From Alicyclobacillus kakegawensis NBRC 103104 (GTDB lineage Bacteria > Bacillota > Bacilli > Alicyclobacillales > Alicyclobacillaceae): a stretch of 64,000 nt of DNA. Shown here piece by piece: positions 33,646-43,171 of this stretch (position 1 is its first letter; each line of letters starts with the position of its first letter). The stretch is taken from assembly GCF_001552655.1 (NCBI RefSeq), contig NZ_BCRP01000015.1:1-64000 (forward strand), in the 5' to 3' direction. The notes under the pieces were generated by a model. That model had not been told where the DNA came from. It saw only the letters and a list, made by a program, of their open reading frames with translations, and did not search any database. The translations under genes and the position numbers were made by a program.

Positions 33646-35034
33646 TCATTCCTCCGGGCGCCAGATGGTCCGCGTGTCGACAGCAAAGTGCTGCATCACG
33701 TCGGCCACAAAGGACTGGGTCCCCAACAACAGCAAGCCGTCCGCCGGCTCAACGCGAGCCCGCGCTGTGTCCAGCGCACGCGTCACGTCCGGCACCCACT
33801 CGCTGCGCATGCCGAGGGCGCGCGCTGCGCGGCAGAAACGGTCATCAAACCGCAGGTGCGGGTTGCTGGCCCGGGTCCACACCACCCACTGCACGTGCTC
33901 CCGGAGCACGCCCAGCACGCCCATCCCGTCCTTGTCCACAGGAATGGCGAGCACGGCCCCAAACCGCTGCACCGAGCCGCGGCGCTTGGCCGATGCGGCC
34001 CAGGCTGCGACGTGCACAGCCGTTTCGCGGTGTACTGTGCCATCCACCAGCACCAGCGGACGCCGGTCTATCACTTCCATGCGGCCCGGCAACCGAATGC
34101 GCCTCAGGTCAATCTCTTCCGGCAGCAACGCTCTCAGGCCCTGTCGCTGTTTCACCACCCGCCTGGCCGCTGCCGCGGCCACAGCGGCGTTGCGGGCGAG
34201 GAAATCGGGAACCACCGGCAGGCGGATGCAGGTTTCGTCTCCGGCGGCAAAACGCACCCGCACCCGTACCTCGTCCCTATCCGGCGGCACATCCACGCCG
34301 GCCGAAAAGTCGCGGCCCAGCAGCTGCACATCCGTCCCCTCTGGCCAACACCGGCGCCACACCGCCTGCACCGTCTCCGACTGAGGGTGGCTGACCAGCC
34401 AACGGGTCTCCGCCCGCAGGACCCCCGCCTTTTCCCGCGCCACGTCGGGCAACGTCGGCCCCAGCTCCCGCGCGTGTTCCAGGAACACGGGTGTCAACAA
34501 CGCGCCTTGATGACGGACCTGATTCACATCGTCGTGCAACGCCCCGCGCCCGAGTTCAAACACGTTGACATCCGTCTGCTCGTCAGCAAACCACAGCGCG
34601 GCCACGCACGCCAACAGGCCCACCGGCCCGATGTATTGATTGGGAGGCACAGGCAACCGTCTCGCTTCGTCGTACACCTGTGTCATCCAGTGTACAAACG
34701 CCGCTTCCGGCATCACCTGTCCACCCAGACGAATCCGCTCCATGAAGTCGATCAGGTGCGGGCTGGTAAACAGCCCCACGCGCAAGCCCAGCAGCTGGAG
34801 AATGGCCGCCAGAAGAATCGCATTCGATCCCTTGCCCTTGCTGCCGGTGACAGCCACGTTGAACGCAGCCGCATCCGGATTCGCCAACTCCGCCAGGAGG
34901 CGTCCGGTCCACTCTGGATGGCGCACCACCCTGTCGGGCCCATCTGGCAGCAGCGGGCGCGCCCGGTTCAACCATTCGTAAATCAGCGCGATGGCTTCCC
35001 GTGTTGTGTATCGTTGCCCTGTTTCCAATCCCAT
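33646..35034 (-). CDS. FolC-like Mur-ligase family enzyme
   Basis: 462 residues with the two-domain ATP-dependent amide ligase layout of folylpolyglutamate synthase: P-loop VTGSKGKGS (residues 62-70), GLFTSPHLIDFMERIR, and a middle LPGRMEVI. The usual C-terminal DGAHNP is here DGTVHRETA, and the conserved Asn is absent. The start codon follows a weak ribosome site. Normal FolC adds glutamate to folate; the altered second domain and the pairing with a ComA-like protein argue for another acceptor acid. It is not a typical PgsB/CapB either, since it lacks the membrane segment. Confidence 0.65.
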   Translation of the reverse strand: MGLETGQRYTTREAIALIYEWLNRARPLLPDGPDRVVRHPEWTGRLLAELANPDAAAFNVAVTGSKGKGSNAILLAAILQLLGLRVGLFTSPHLIDFMERIRLGGQVMPEAAFVHWMTQVYDEARRLPVPPNQYIGPVGLLACVAALWFADEQTDVNVFELGRGALHDDVNQVRHQGALLTPVFLEHARELGPTLPDVAREKAGVLRAETRWLVSHPQSETVQAVWRRCWPEGTDVQLLGRDFSAGVDVPPDRDEVRVRVRFAAGDETCIRLPVVPDFLARNAAVAAAAARRVVKQRQGLRALLPEEIDLRRIRLPGRMEVIDRRPLVLVDGTVHRETAVHVAAWAASAKRRGSVQRFGAVLAIPVDKDGMGVLGVLREHVQWVVWTRASNPHLRFDDRFCRAARALGMRSEWVPDVTRALDTARARVEPADGLLLLGTQSFVADVMQHFAVDTRTIWRPEE

Positions 35035-35147
35035 CTGTTGTCTCCCCGTTCGTCTCGGCTGCGGTCAAATCTCCCGCCAGTGTACCACAACCTGCCGCGC
35101 CTGCCGCCCGCTGCACACAGTGGGCACACCCGCACCCGGGCAACTGC

Positions 35148-35175
35148 ATGACATCTATCTATAAAGTCGTATAAT
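35148..35175 (+). promoter_or_regulatory. Likely sigma-A promoter of the alpha/beta hydrolase gene
   Basis: ATGACA at 35148-35153 and a perfect TATAAT at 35170-35175 are 16 bases apart, 82 bases before the start codon. The gap between the divergent FolC-like and hydrolase genes holds nothing else. Confidence 0.65.
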
Positions 35176-35256
35176 ACCTATAAACGGATCTTGACGAACG
35201 GCGGATAGGGGATCTCTCCCTGGCTGCGCCGTCCAGATAAGTGAGGAACGGGTGGA

Positions 35257-36090
35257 ATGGTAAAACTGAAAGACTGGCATTGGCCGACTCACGGCGCGCG
35301 TGCCGTGGCGCTGCTGGTGCATGGAGCCGGCGAGCACTGCGGCCGCTATGAGTGGTTGGCTTCGCAATGGCAGCGGCGACGATACGCCGTCCTCGGCACC
35401 GACTTGCCGGGCCTGGGCCGATCCGGCGGTCGCCGCGGACACATCGATTCCTTCGAACAATACCTGCACGTGGTCGACAGGCTCGTCCGCCGGGCGGACG
35501 AACTGTACCCCAACGTCCCTCACATCCTGTTTGGCCACAGCATGGGCGGTCTGATTGTGGTGCGCTACCTGCAAACGCGCCCGCAGGCGCAGCACAGCCT
35601 GCGCGCCGCCGTCTTGTCCTCCCCCTGCCTGCAGCTGTCCATGACTGTACCCCGCTTGAAGGCGCGCATGGCCACCGTGTTGGACCGAGTCTGGCCGCGC
35701 CTGCAGCAACCCAACGGTATTCAGGCCGATGCCATCAGCCGCTCTGCGGATGTGGTCCACTCCTACGCCCGCGATCCGCTGCTGGTGCAAACCGTCAGCG
35801 TACGCTGGTTCATGGAGCTGCAACGCGCCATGGCGGCCGCGACCGCCCACCCAAGCCGCTTTTCCATACCGGTATTGATTCTCCAGGCGGGTGCGGACAA
35901 ACTTGTCTCGCCGGAGGCGTCCCGGCGCTTTGCCGACCAGCTGCGGGCCCCCAACAAGCGGTTTCTCTTGTTCGAGGCGTGCTATCACGAGTTGTTCAAT
36001 GAACCGGAGCGCGAGCTGGTGTTTGCGGAAATGGTCAAGTGGCTGGATGAGGTGATGGCCACGCCGCCCGCTGAAGCGGTGCAAACGTAG
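35257..36090 (+). CDS. Alpha/beta hydrolase (monoacylglycerol-lipase-like)
   Basis: 277 residues. The oxyanion and nucleophile parts are LLVHGAGEHCGRYEWL and FGHSMGGLIV (Ser in G-x-S-x-G); the acid is Asp in LQAGADKLVS and the base His in CYHELFNEPE. This arrangement, including HG-GEH, fits the serine lipase/monoglyceride lipase group. No signal peptide, so cytoplasmic. GAGGAACGGGTGG precedes the ATG. Monocistronic, with its own promoter. Confidence 0.87.
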   Translation: MVKLKDWHWPTHGARAVALLVHGAGEHCGRYEWLASQWQRRRYAVLGTDLPGLGRSGGRRGHIDSFEQYLHVVDRLVRRADELYPNVPHILFGHSMGGLIVVRYLQTRPQAQHSLRAAVLSSPCLQLSMTVPRLKARMATVLDRVWPRLQQPNGIQADAISRSADVVHSYARDPLLVQTVSVRWFMELQRAMAAATAHPSRFSIPVLILQAGADKLVSPEASRRFADQLRAPNKRFLLFEACYHELFNEPERELVFAEMVKWLDEVMATPPAEAVQT

Positions 36091-36153
36091 CGGCCGCTGC
36101 GAGGGGACGGGCGGCCGCTTGGGTGCCGTGCCATCCCGGCCGCAGCCGACGCC

Positions 36154-37836
36154 TCAGAACCGTCCGGACCTCAGGATGGACCAGATGAGCCAAACCAGCA
36201 TGGCGAAAATCAGAATGAGGCCCACGTCCGTGGCCGGCACCCCGAGTACGGGGAGCTTCGGATCGGTCAGCGAGGAGGCAATCATCCAGGCTGCCACGAG
36301 GATACTGATAGCCAGAACCATCAGGCTGAACGAGAGTCGATTGCCAATCCTGTCCAGATTGCGCAACACCTGTTCCAATTCGGGCACGCGCAGGTTCAAT
36401 TCAATCGGGCCGCGCCGCAGTTGCTGGAGCACGTCCTGGAGGACGCGGGGCAGCTCGACAGCCCATTCGGAGAGCACTCCCGCGCCACGCAGCAACCGTC
36501 TCGCGGCCGCCGCCGGGTTGGTCCTTTCCCACAGCAGCCGGCGCCCAAACGGTTCCGCAATGTCCATGATGCGGAAGCTCTCATCCAGGTTCTCCACCAC
36601 ACCTTCAATGGTCAGGAGCGTCTTGCCGACCAAGGTGAGGTCGGCCGGGATTTCGATGCGGTGCTTGTACGCCACCGTGAAGATGTCCTTGACAGACTCT
36701 CCCAAGGAAACCTCGGACAAGGGCACGTCGTAATACTTTTCCCGCAGGTCGTCAATGTCGCGGCGCACCTTCACCATGTCGACGTCCGGCGGCACCACCC
36801 CCATGCGCGTGAGCGCCCGCACAATCTGGTCGGTGTTGCGGCGCATCAGCGCAATCACAAGCGAGGTCAGGTGATCCCGCATCTCAGGCGTCAACCGGCC
36901 GACCATGCCGAAGTCCAGAAACAGGATGCGGCCGTCCGGCAGCGCTGCCAGGTTGCCGGGGTGCGGATCGGCATGGAAAAAGCCGCGAATCAGCAACTGC
37001 TCGAAAACGGCCCGTGAAGCCCGCGCCGCCAACTCCGATAAATCGAATCCCTGCTCGCGCAATTTTGCCACGTCACCGAGCTTTGTCCCCTGCACGTACT
37101 CCATCACCAACACGCGCGAGGTGGTGTAAGACCAATACACCTTTGGAATGTAGACCTCCGGGTTACCACGGCTTTCCCGGGCTATGCGTTCGCAGTTGCG
37201 GGCCTCCGCGCGGTAGTCCAACTCTTGCAGGACGGTGCGGGAGAGCTCTTCCACCATGTCGCTTACGCGGTAGTGTTTGGCCACACTCAGGTGCCGCTCC
37301 GCGCGCCAGGCGAGATCCGCCAAAATCTCAAGGTCGACACGAACCTGCTGCTGAACCCCGGGCCGTTGTACCTTGACCGCCACCACCTCGCCGCTCCGGA
37401 GCACCGCCCGGTGCACCTGACCCAAAGAAGCGGCCGCGACAGGTTCAGCCTCGAACATGGCAAACACGTCTTCCAGAGGACAGGAGAGCTCGTCCTCCAC
37501 GATGGCCTTGGCATCCGCGAAGGAAAACGGCGGCACCTGATCCTGCAGCTTCTCCAGCTCGAGAATCAGCGGTTCCGGCAACAGGTCCCGGCGCAGACTC
37601 GCCACCTGACCCACCTTGATGAACGCGGGACCGAGCTCCTCCAGCATCCTGCGCACCCGCCGCGGCATGCTGGGCCGGGGCGTGGGCGGATTGTCACCGG
37701 AGGCAAACCATTTCCCGGGCAGCCGCAGCACGTCGTGTAGACCCAGGCGCGCCACCAGCCAAGCGAACCCGTTGCGCACCAGGATCTGCGCGATCGTTCG
37801 ATAGCGGTTGAAATGCCGGACCTTGCGTGGGACCAT
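36154..37836 (-). CDS. ABC1/UbiB/AarF-family protein kinase-like protein
   Basis: 560 residues. Family marks: PAFIKVGQVASLRRDLLP (the KxGQ motif), AAASLGQVHRAV (alanine-rich nucleotide loop), VAVKVQRPGV (catalytic Lys), HADPHPGNLA (catalytic and metal Asp/Asn) and LDFGMVG. Two C-terminal membrane helices lie at about residues 505-555. UbiB relatives are ATPases that support isoprenoid-lipid and quinone handling at the membrane; this organism presumably makes menaquinone, so a role there is possible. GGAGGGAGAG lies just before the ATG. Convergent with the hydrolase gene. Confidence 0.9.
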   Translation of the reverse strand: MVPRKVRHFNRYRTIAQILVRNGFAWLVARLGLHDVLRLPGKWFASGDNPPTPRPSMPRRVRRMLEELGPAFIKVGQVASLRRDLLPEPLILELEKLQDQVPPFSFADAKAIVEDELSCPLEDVFAMFEAEPVAAASLGQVHRAVLRSGEVVAVKVQRPGVQQQVRVDLEILADLAWRAERHLSVAKHYRVSDMVEELSRTVLQELDYRAEARNCERIARESRGNPEVYIPKVYWSYTTSRVLVMEYVQGTKLGDVAKLREQGFDLSELAARASRAVFEQLLIRGFFHADPHPGNLAALPDGRILFLDFGMVGRLTPEMRDHLTSLVIALMRRNTDQIVRALTRMGVVPPDVDMVKVRRDIDDLREKYYDVPLSEVSLGESVKDIFTVAYKHRIEIPADLTLVGKTLLTIEGVVENLDESFRIMDIAEPFGRRLLWERTNPAAAARRLLRGAGVLSEWAVELPRVLQDVLQQLRRGPIELNLRVPELEQVLRNLDRIGNRLSFSLMVLAISILVAAWMIASSLTDPKLPVLGVPATDVGLILIFAMLVWLIWSILRSGRF

Positions 37837-37925
37837 GCTCTCCCTCCTCGACCCTCCCATTGTACCGTATCTTGCACAATCGCGCGGTGTGGCGCAGTGG
37901 ACCATTCGGAACCAAAGCGCTCGCG

Positions 37926-38285
37926 TCAGTAGGCCGTCAGGAGATACGCAACCATGGCCAAGAGCATCAGGACGAGACACGCGCTCAGGAGGATGGGGAA
38001 GCGAAAGGCGGATTGAAACTGACCGGAGTTGATGCCGCGACGTTTATGAAGGTAGCTCCAACACGCGTAGATCGCGGCCACCAAGGCGATGAAAATCGTG
38101 AACAATCCGATCCCGCGAACCAGGGCATCGGAGAACGGATGCATCTCGCGCGCGAGTTCAAAGTGCAGGCTCGTGGTCACGAAGCCAATGCCCAAAATCG
38201 CGATGATGGTGCGAATCCAGGCCAGAAACGTCCGCTCGTTGGCCAAATGCTGCTGGACGTATTTGGATTCCTCAGGCCGTGGCAC
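37926..38285 (-). CDS. DUF202/YidH-type small membrane protein
   Basis: 119 residues from GTG 38285, with GGGAGGG six bases upstream. Characteristic block NERTFLAWIRTIIAILGIGF in the first third, then IGLFTIFIALVAAIYACW and a last span LLSACLVLMLLAMVAYLL: three membrane helices as in the DUF202 family. The function of the family is unknown. A longer frame reaching 38381 has no better start. It lies 89 bases before the UbiB-like gene on the same strand and may share its transcript. Confidence 0.8.
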   Translation of the reverse strand: MPRPEESKYVQQHLANERTFLAWIRTIIAILGIGFVTTSLHFELAREMHPFSDALVRGIGLFTIFIALVAAIYACWSYLHKRRGINSGQFQSAFRFPILLSACLVLMLLAMVAYLLTAY

Positions 38286-38403
38286 GCCATACCCTCCCAT
38301 CCTCTGGTCGATTGTGGTATAAAAGAGAAGCAAGAGCGCAAAACAACGCGCCAACGCACGGTAATTCCGACTGCGGCTCACACAAGCCGAAAGGAGAAAT
38401 TGC

Positions 38404-38949
38404 GTGGAAAGTCACGTCCTGCCCGTACTTCTCATCGTCATCCTCGTCGCGTTCGGCCTCTACCGGCGCGTCCGCCGCACCGTCACGTTCCAACCCATCC
38501 AGCGCCGGCGAATGATCATCCGCTCCCTGCTGTTCGTGCTCCTGCTCGTGTTGTTTGTGGGGACGGCAGCCAAGACCGACCTATCCTACGGGGTGATGGG
38601 CATCGGCATCCTGGCCGGGCTGGCCCTGGCCTGGGTCGCAGCGGCCACCACCCGTTTTGAAATCCGGAACGGGATATGGCATTATCGGCCCAGCGGCTGG
38701 GTGAGCGGTGTGGTGCTGCTGCTGTTCATCGGCCGCCTCGCCTACCGGTTGTTGGAATTGTACCACAGCGAAGACCTGGCCGCCGCGTCCAATGGCCAGC
38801 CCGCTCACTTGCAGGCGAACAACTATACAAGCGACCCTTGGACACTGCTCGCCTTTTTCATCTTATTCTCGTATTACGCGGCCTACTTCGCGTATCTGCT
38901 GTGGAAGGAGAGGCGGCTGGAGACGTCGGGGCAGGAGACCGGCGGATAG
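38404..38949 (+). CDS. DUF1453/CcdC-like membrane protein
   Basis: 181 residues from GTG, with AAGGAGAAA upstream. Four to five membrane helices: VLPVLLIVILVAFGLY, then RRVRRTVTFQPIQRRRM as a basic loop, SLLFVLLLVLFVG, MGIGILAGLALAWVAA, SGVVLLLFIGRLAYRLL and TLLAFFILFSYYAAYFAYLL. The P-I-x-R-R basic loop is a mark of DUF1453/CcdC-type proteins, found near cytochrome maturation genes in some bacilli. No such genes are here, so the role remains open. Divergent from the DUF202 gene. Confidence 0.65.
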   Translation: MESHVLPVLLIVILVAFGLYRRVRRTVTFQPIQRRRMIIRSLLFVLLLVLFVGTAAKTDLSYGVMGIGILAGLALAWVAAATTRFEIRNGIWHYRPSGWVSGVVLLLFIGRLAYRLLELYHSEDLAAASNGQPAHLQANNYTSDPWTLLAFFILFSYYAAYFAYLLWKERRLETSGQETGG

Positions 38950-39066
38950 GCTGCGGCAGCACGCCCAGGCTTTCGCCCGGCGTGGCCTGCGGAATCGGCG
39001 CCGCCAATGCCAGACGGCATACAGGCCAAGAGGCGGCACGCGGACGATTGGTCTACCGAGTGGAAA

Positions 39067-39091
39067 GCGCCGCAGGTCAATCCTGCGGCGC
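39067..39091 (-). terminator. Terminator overlapping the thrB stop codon
   Basis: GCGCCGCAGG and CCTGCGGCGC form a perfect 10-bp stem whose 5-base loop contains the thrB TGA. Read on the minus strand it is followed by TTTCC only, a short T-run. It would end the long ilv-leu-thr transcript. Confidence 0.6.
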
Positions 39092-40075
39092 CACTCGTTC
39101 TACACGGGGCTTGTTCAACCAAGGCCGAAGCACCATCGATACGCACTCCACATTGTATTCCCGCCAAGCGAGGGTCATCTCGTCGGCCACCCGCAAGGCC
39201 ACCTTTTCGTTGTCGCACCAAGCCAGCAGCGAAGGTCCGGCCCCGCTCAACGTGAGTGCCTTCGCTCCTTGCCGCACCGCCGCGCGGCGCACATCCTCAA
39301 ACCCGGGTATCAGCTGACGGCGGTACGGCTCATGCAGCCGGTCGCCAAAGCCAGCCCGCAGCCCGTCCAGTTCCCCGCTCGCCAAGGCCAGCATGAGGCG
39401 CGCGGCCTGCGCCACGTTGTACACCGCATCAGCCATGGAGACTTGCTGCGGCAGCGCTTTGCGCGCCTTTTCCGTCGGCAATGGAAAGTTGGGCACGCCG
39501 ACCGCAAACACCAGCTGCTCCGGTATGGGTAGAGGCGTGTACGGTGGGCCGTAGCCATCCGCCGCACACAGGCACCCTCCCCCAAACAGCGCGGGCGCCA
39601 CGTTGTCCGGGTGGCCTTCCAATTCTGTCGCCAGTTTCAGCAGAGCCGCGTCATCCAGCGCACGCTCCGGGTCAAAGTGTTGGACCAAGCCATTGCCGAG
39701 CAGGAGGCCGCCGACAATCGCGCTGGCGCTAGAGCCCAATCCCGCCGCGATAGGGATGTGGTTGTGCGCGCGGATGCAAAACTCGGCAGGTACGCGTGTT
39801 GCCCCCGCCCGCTCGAACAAAAGCTCCATCGCCTGCACGATCACGTTCTCACGCGTGAGCGGAAGCTGGTTTGCCGCCTCTCCTTCCATTGTGATGGCAA
39901 ACGGGCGGCCGGTCTCCACCTCGATTTCATTGAACAGGGCCAGCGCCAGCCCCATGCAATCGAACCCAGGCCCCAGATTGGCCGAGGTGGCAGGAACCCG
40001 TACGCGCAGGCGCAGGCGCAGGGTTGAGCTGGCTTGATCCCGTGCTGTCATCGCTGCATCCATGTCTACCGCCAT
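39077..40075 (-). CDS. thrB: Homoserine kinase
   Basis: 332 residues of the GHMP kinase family. VPATSANLGPGFD at the N-terminus, the ATP motif IPIAAGLGSSASA (P-x3-G-L-G-S-S), and the C-terminal TLSGAGPSLLAW are intact. It phosphorylates homoserine to O-phosphohomoserine for threonine synthase, encoded directly upstream. The start is the ATG after GAAGGGCAGG, 10 bases beyond the thrC stop. It is the last gene of the twelve-gene amino-acid run, and a stem-loop covers its stop codon. Confidence 0.95.
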   Translation of the reverse strand: MAVDMDAAMTARDQASSTLRLRLRVRVPATSANLGPGFDCMGLALALFNEIEVETGRPFAITMEGEAANQLPLTRENVIVQAMELLFERAGATRVPAEFCIRAHNHIPIAAGLGSSASAIVGGLLLGNGLVQHFDPERALDDAALLKLATELEGHPDNVAPALFGGGCLCAADGYGPPYTPLPIPEQLVFAVGVPNFPLPTEKARKALPQQVSMADAVYNVAQAARLMLALASGELDGLRAGFGDRLHEPYRRQLIPGFEDVRRAAVRQGAKALTLSGAGPSLLAWCDNEKVALRVADEMTLAWREYNVECVSMVLRPWLNKPRVERVAPQD

Positions 40076-40085
40076 CCTGCCCTTC

Positions 40086-41165
40086 TCACAACCGCTTTTC
40101 CAAGACCCGCCGCACGGCCGACAATTCTGCATCCACGACTTGCGCCGACGCCGCCGCGATGCGGGTGGCCGAATCGGGGTCTTTCAGTCCATTGCCGGTC
40201 AGCACGCACACCACCGTCTCGCCCGGGCTCAATTGGCCGGTGCGCGCCAACTTCAGCAGCCCGGCCACGGACGCCGCCGATGCTGGTTCCGCAAACACGC
40301 CTTCTCCTGCAATCAGACGGTACGCTTCGCGAATCTCGTCGTCGCTGACGGAGCCGATGGCGCCCCCGGATTCCTTGGCCGCGTTCAGAGCCAGTGCCGC
40401 GGACGCTGGATTGCCAATGCGAATGGCGGTGGCAAACGTCTCCGGGTGCTCAATCGGGTGCCCCACCACCAAAGCGGCAGCCCCTTCCGCCTCGAACCCG
40501 TTCATCTTCGGAGTCGAATTCACCACGCCCGCCCTGTGGTAAGCCGTGAACCCTTGCCAATAGGCGCTGATGTTGCCCGCGTTGCCAACCGGAATGCACA
40601 GCCTGTCCGGGGCGCCGCCGAGCGCGTCGCAAACCTCGAAGGCGGCCGTCTGCTGGCCCGCCAACCGGTGCGGGTTGATGGAATTGACCACCGTGACCGG
40701 CAGAACATCAGAGAGTTCCCGCACCAGCTGCAGCGCTTCATCGAAGTTGCCCCGGATGGAGACGACCTCGGCCCCGTAGATGGCCGCCTGCGCCAGCTTG
40801 CCGAGCGCCACCTTGCCCTCGGGAATCAGCACAATCGCGCGCACCCCGGCCCGGGCCGCGTAGGCCGCCGCGGAAGCCGACGTATTGCCGGTGGAGGCAC
40901 AAATGACCGCTTCCGAACCCTGCTCCAAAGCCTTGGCGACGGCCAGCACCATGCCCCTGTCCTTGAACGATCCGGTCGGGTTAGCGCCCTCATACTTCAA
41001 GAACACGTCACAGCCCGTGCGCCGGCTGAGGAGAGGCGACGGAATCAATGGTGTATTGCCTTCGCACAGGCTGAGTTCCGGCGTCTGCTCGGTCACCGGC
41101 AACCACTCCCGGTAGCTCGACAGAATCCCCGGCCAGCGCCTGTGCTGTGTCTGCGGGTTGATCAT
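40086..41165 (-). CDS. thrC: Threonine synthase
   Basis: 359 residues, fold type II PLP enzyme of the shorter class. The Schiff-base lysine is Lys68 in [24 protein letters not shown] and [13 protein letters not shown] bind the phosphate of PLP. It turns O-phosphohomoserine into threonine. The ATG follows GGGGAGGAG by eight bases; a TTG one codon earlier is less likely. Placed between hom and thrB, as in bacilli. Confidence 0.95.
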   Translation of the reverse strand: MINPQTQHRRWPGILSSYREWLPVTEQTPELSLCEGNTPLIPSPLLSRRTGCDVFLKYEGANPTGSFKDRGMVLAVAKALEQGSEAVICASTGNTSASAAAYAARAGVRAIVLIPEGKVALGKLAQAAIYGAEVVSIRGNFDEALQLVRELSDVLPVTVVNSINPHRLAGQQTAAFEVCDALGGAPDRLCIPVGNAGNISAYWQGFTAYHRAGVVNSTPKMNGFEAEGAAALVVGHPIEHPETFATAIRIGNPASAALALNAAKESGGAIGSVSDDEIREAYRLIAGEGVFAEPASAASVAGLLKLARTGQLSPGETVVCVLTGNGLKDPDSATRIAAASAQVVDAELSAVRRVLEKRL

Positions 41166-41216
41166 CAACAGGCTCCTCCCCTGTCCGCACGGTGTATAGA
41201 AAGTCGCGGTCTTTCT

Positions 41217-42572
41217 TCACCCATCCACAGCCAGCGGCAACATGGCGGCCCCGCTTGTCTCCTGATGGGCCGTGGCTTCGCCTTCTGAGTCCCCCGGCTC
41301 CACAGGCATCACGCTGCAGACCTTCCGTACGCTGGCCAACTGCCGCAAGGCGGCCAACACCTCGCGCAATCGCCGCGGCGGCGTCCGGTGCGTGACAATG
41401 ACAATCTCGGCGCAGTTGTTATCGACCCGTTTTTGCAGCACCGACTCCATGCTCACGTCCACTTCGCCAAACAGGCCGGCAATCTGCGCGAATACCCCCG
41501 GCTGATCGGCGACCAGCAGCCTGAGGTAGTGGCGCGCCGGTTCCATGGAAGACGCGTCCACCCGCTTGTGCGACAGACAGACCTGCGGCGCCATCTGCAC
41601 GACACCCAGCCGCAGGTTGCGCAGCACCTCAATCAGATCGCCGACCACGGCGCTGGCGGTCGGCAGCGAACCCGCGCCGCGACCGAAGAACATGAGGTCA
41701 CCGGAGGCGTCGCCGCGTACGAACAGGGCATTGTACGAATCGGACACGCTGGCCAAGGGATGGTCCTGCGGCACCAGTGTCGGCCGCACCCGCAGGGCCA
41801 ACTGTCCGCCGCGGTCGGTGGCCGTGGCCAGCAGCTTGATCACGGCGCCCAGCTCCTGCGCGTACTGGACGTCGCGCGCGGACACGGAGCGGATGCCCTC
41901 CACCTCGACATCCTCCAAGCGCACCTGAGTGTGAAACGCAATCGAGGCGAGGATGGCCAGCTTGCGCGCGGCATCCAGGCCATCCACGTCACTGGACGGA
42001 TCGGCCTCGGCGTATCCCAGGTCCTGGGCCTCTCTCAGTGCATCCGCAAATTCGGCGCGGGTCTCCGTCATGCGCGTCAGGATGTAGTTCGTGGTTCCGT
42101 TCAGGATTCCCTTCAGGTCGGTGATGTCGTTGGCCGTCAGAGATTCCTTGAGCGGGCGAATGAGCGGAATCGCGCCGCCCACCGCCGCCTCGTAGTACAC
42201 GTCCACCCCCGCCTTGGCCGCCGCCTCCCAGATCTCCGGGCCATGGCCGGCAATCAGGTCCTTGTTGGCCGTCACGATGTGCTTGCCGGCCGCGATGGCG
42301 GCCAACAGCATCCGCCTGGCGTCCTCCACGCCGCCTATCGTCTCGATGACCACGCGCACATCCCCGTCCTCCAGGATGTCCTCCGGCCGCGTGGTGACAT
42401 GGATGCCGGCCAGGTCCACAGCCCGCGGTTTCGTCACATCGCGCACCAAAATGTGCTTCAAAACCGGGCGCATGCCGGTCAAAGCCTGAATCTTGCCGGC
42501 CCGGCGCCGCAGCAGCTGCACGACGCCAGATCCGACCGTTCCACACCCGAGCAATCCAACCTGTACGTCCAT
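41217..42572 (-). CDS. hom: Homoserine dehydrogenase with ACT domain
   Basis: 451 residues. N-terminal NAD(P) site LLGCGTVGSG, the ANKDLIA block, the catalytic part GILNGTTNYILTRM and AEADPSSDVDGLDAARKL with the lysine, then a C-terminal ACT domain from about residue 355 (HYLRLLVADQPGVFAQIAGL) that normally mediates threonine feedback. It reduces aspartate semialdehyde to homoserine. Its ATG overlaps the leuD stop by one base (TGATG), tying the threonine genes to the leucine genes in one transcript. Confidence 0.96.
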   Translation of the reverse strand: MDVQVGLLGCGTVGSGVVQLLRRRAGKIQALTGMRPVLKHILVRDVTKPRAVDLAGIHVTTRPEDILEDGDVRVVIETIGGVEDARRMLLAAIAAGKHIVTANKDLIAGHGPEIWEAAAKAGVDVYYEAAVGGAIPLIRPLKESLTANDITDLKGILNGTTNYILTRMTETRAEFADALREAQDLGYAEADPSSDVDGLDAARKLAILASIAFHTQVRLEDVEVEGIRSVSARDVQYAQELGAVIKLLATATDRGGQLALRVRPTLVPQDHPLASVSDSYNALFVRGDASGDLMFFGRGAGSLPTASAVVGDLIEVLRNLRLGVVQMAPQVCLSHKRVDASSMEPARHYLRLLVADQPGVFAQIAGLFGEVDVSMESVLQKRVDNNCAEIVIVTHRTPPRRLREVLAALRQLASVRKVCSVMPVEPGDSEGEATAHQETSGAAMLPLAVDG

Positions 42573-43171
42573 CAGCCGACCGCCGCCTTGCTGCGCCGTT
42601 GCTCGTAATCCGCTATGGCGGCCTCGTGCTGCAGGGTCAAACCGACATCATCCAGACCGTTCAGCAGCTTGTGTTTGCGCTGTGGATCGATGTCGAATGG
42701 GTAACTGTTTCCATCCGGCAGCTCCACGCGCTGCTTCTCCAGGTCCACCGTCAGGCTGTACGGATGACCCGCACCGACAGTGAACAGGTGCTGAATGGTT
42801 TCGGACGCCAAAACCACCGGCAGCAGCCCGTTCTTGAAGCAGTTGTTGTAAAAAATGTCCGCAAACGAAGGCGCCAAAATGACCCGAATCCCGTAGTCGG
42901 CCAACGCCCAGGCGGCGTGTTCACGGGAGGACCCGCAGCCGAAGTTGTCGCGCGCCACGAGGATGCTCGCCCCCGCGTAATCCGGGTGGTTGAGCGCAAA
43001 CTCCGGATTGGGGGAGCCATCGTCCAGGTACCGCCAGTCGTAGAACAGGAACTGGCCAAAACCACTCCGCTCAATCCGTTTCAAAAACTGCTTCGGTATA
43101 ATCTGGTCGGTATCGACGTTCACCTTGTCGAGGAACGCCGTTTTTCCTTCATGCCGGACGAGCGGCTCCAT
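42572..43171 (-). CDS. leuD: 3-isopropylmalate dehydratase small subunit
   Basis: 199 residues. The swivelling domain marks are [33 protein letters not shown] and [17 protein letters not shown]. With LeuC it isomerises 2-isopropylmalate to 3-isopropylmalate. The ATG, preceded by AGGAGGTG, lies 23 bases inside the end of leuC, so translation is coupled. Confidence 0.96.
   Translation of the reverse strand: MEPLVRHEGKTAFLDKVNVDTDQIIPKQFLKRIERSGFGQFLFYDWRYLDDGSPNPEFALNHPDYAGASILVARDNFGCGSSREHAAWALADYGIRVILAPSFADIFYNNCFKNGLLPVVLASETIQHLFTVGAGHPYSLTVDLEKQRVELPDGNSYPFDIDPQRKHKLLNGLDDVGLTLQHEAAIADYEQRRSKAAVG

Noticed and set aside
32926-35151. A 741-codon open frame on the plus strand
   Set aside because: It is antisense to the ComA-like and FolC-like genes, which have clear motifs and ribosome sites. 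Its translation is rich in His, Arg, Pro and Gln, as usual for GC-rich shadow frames.
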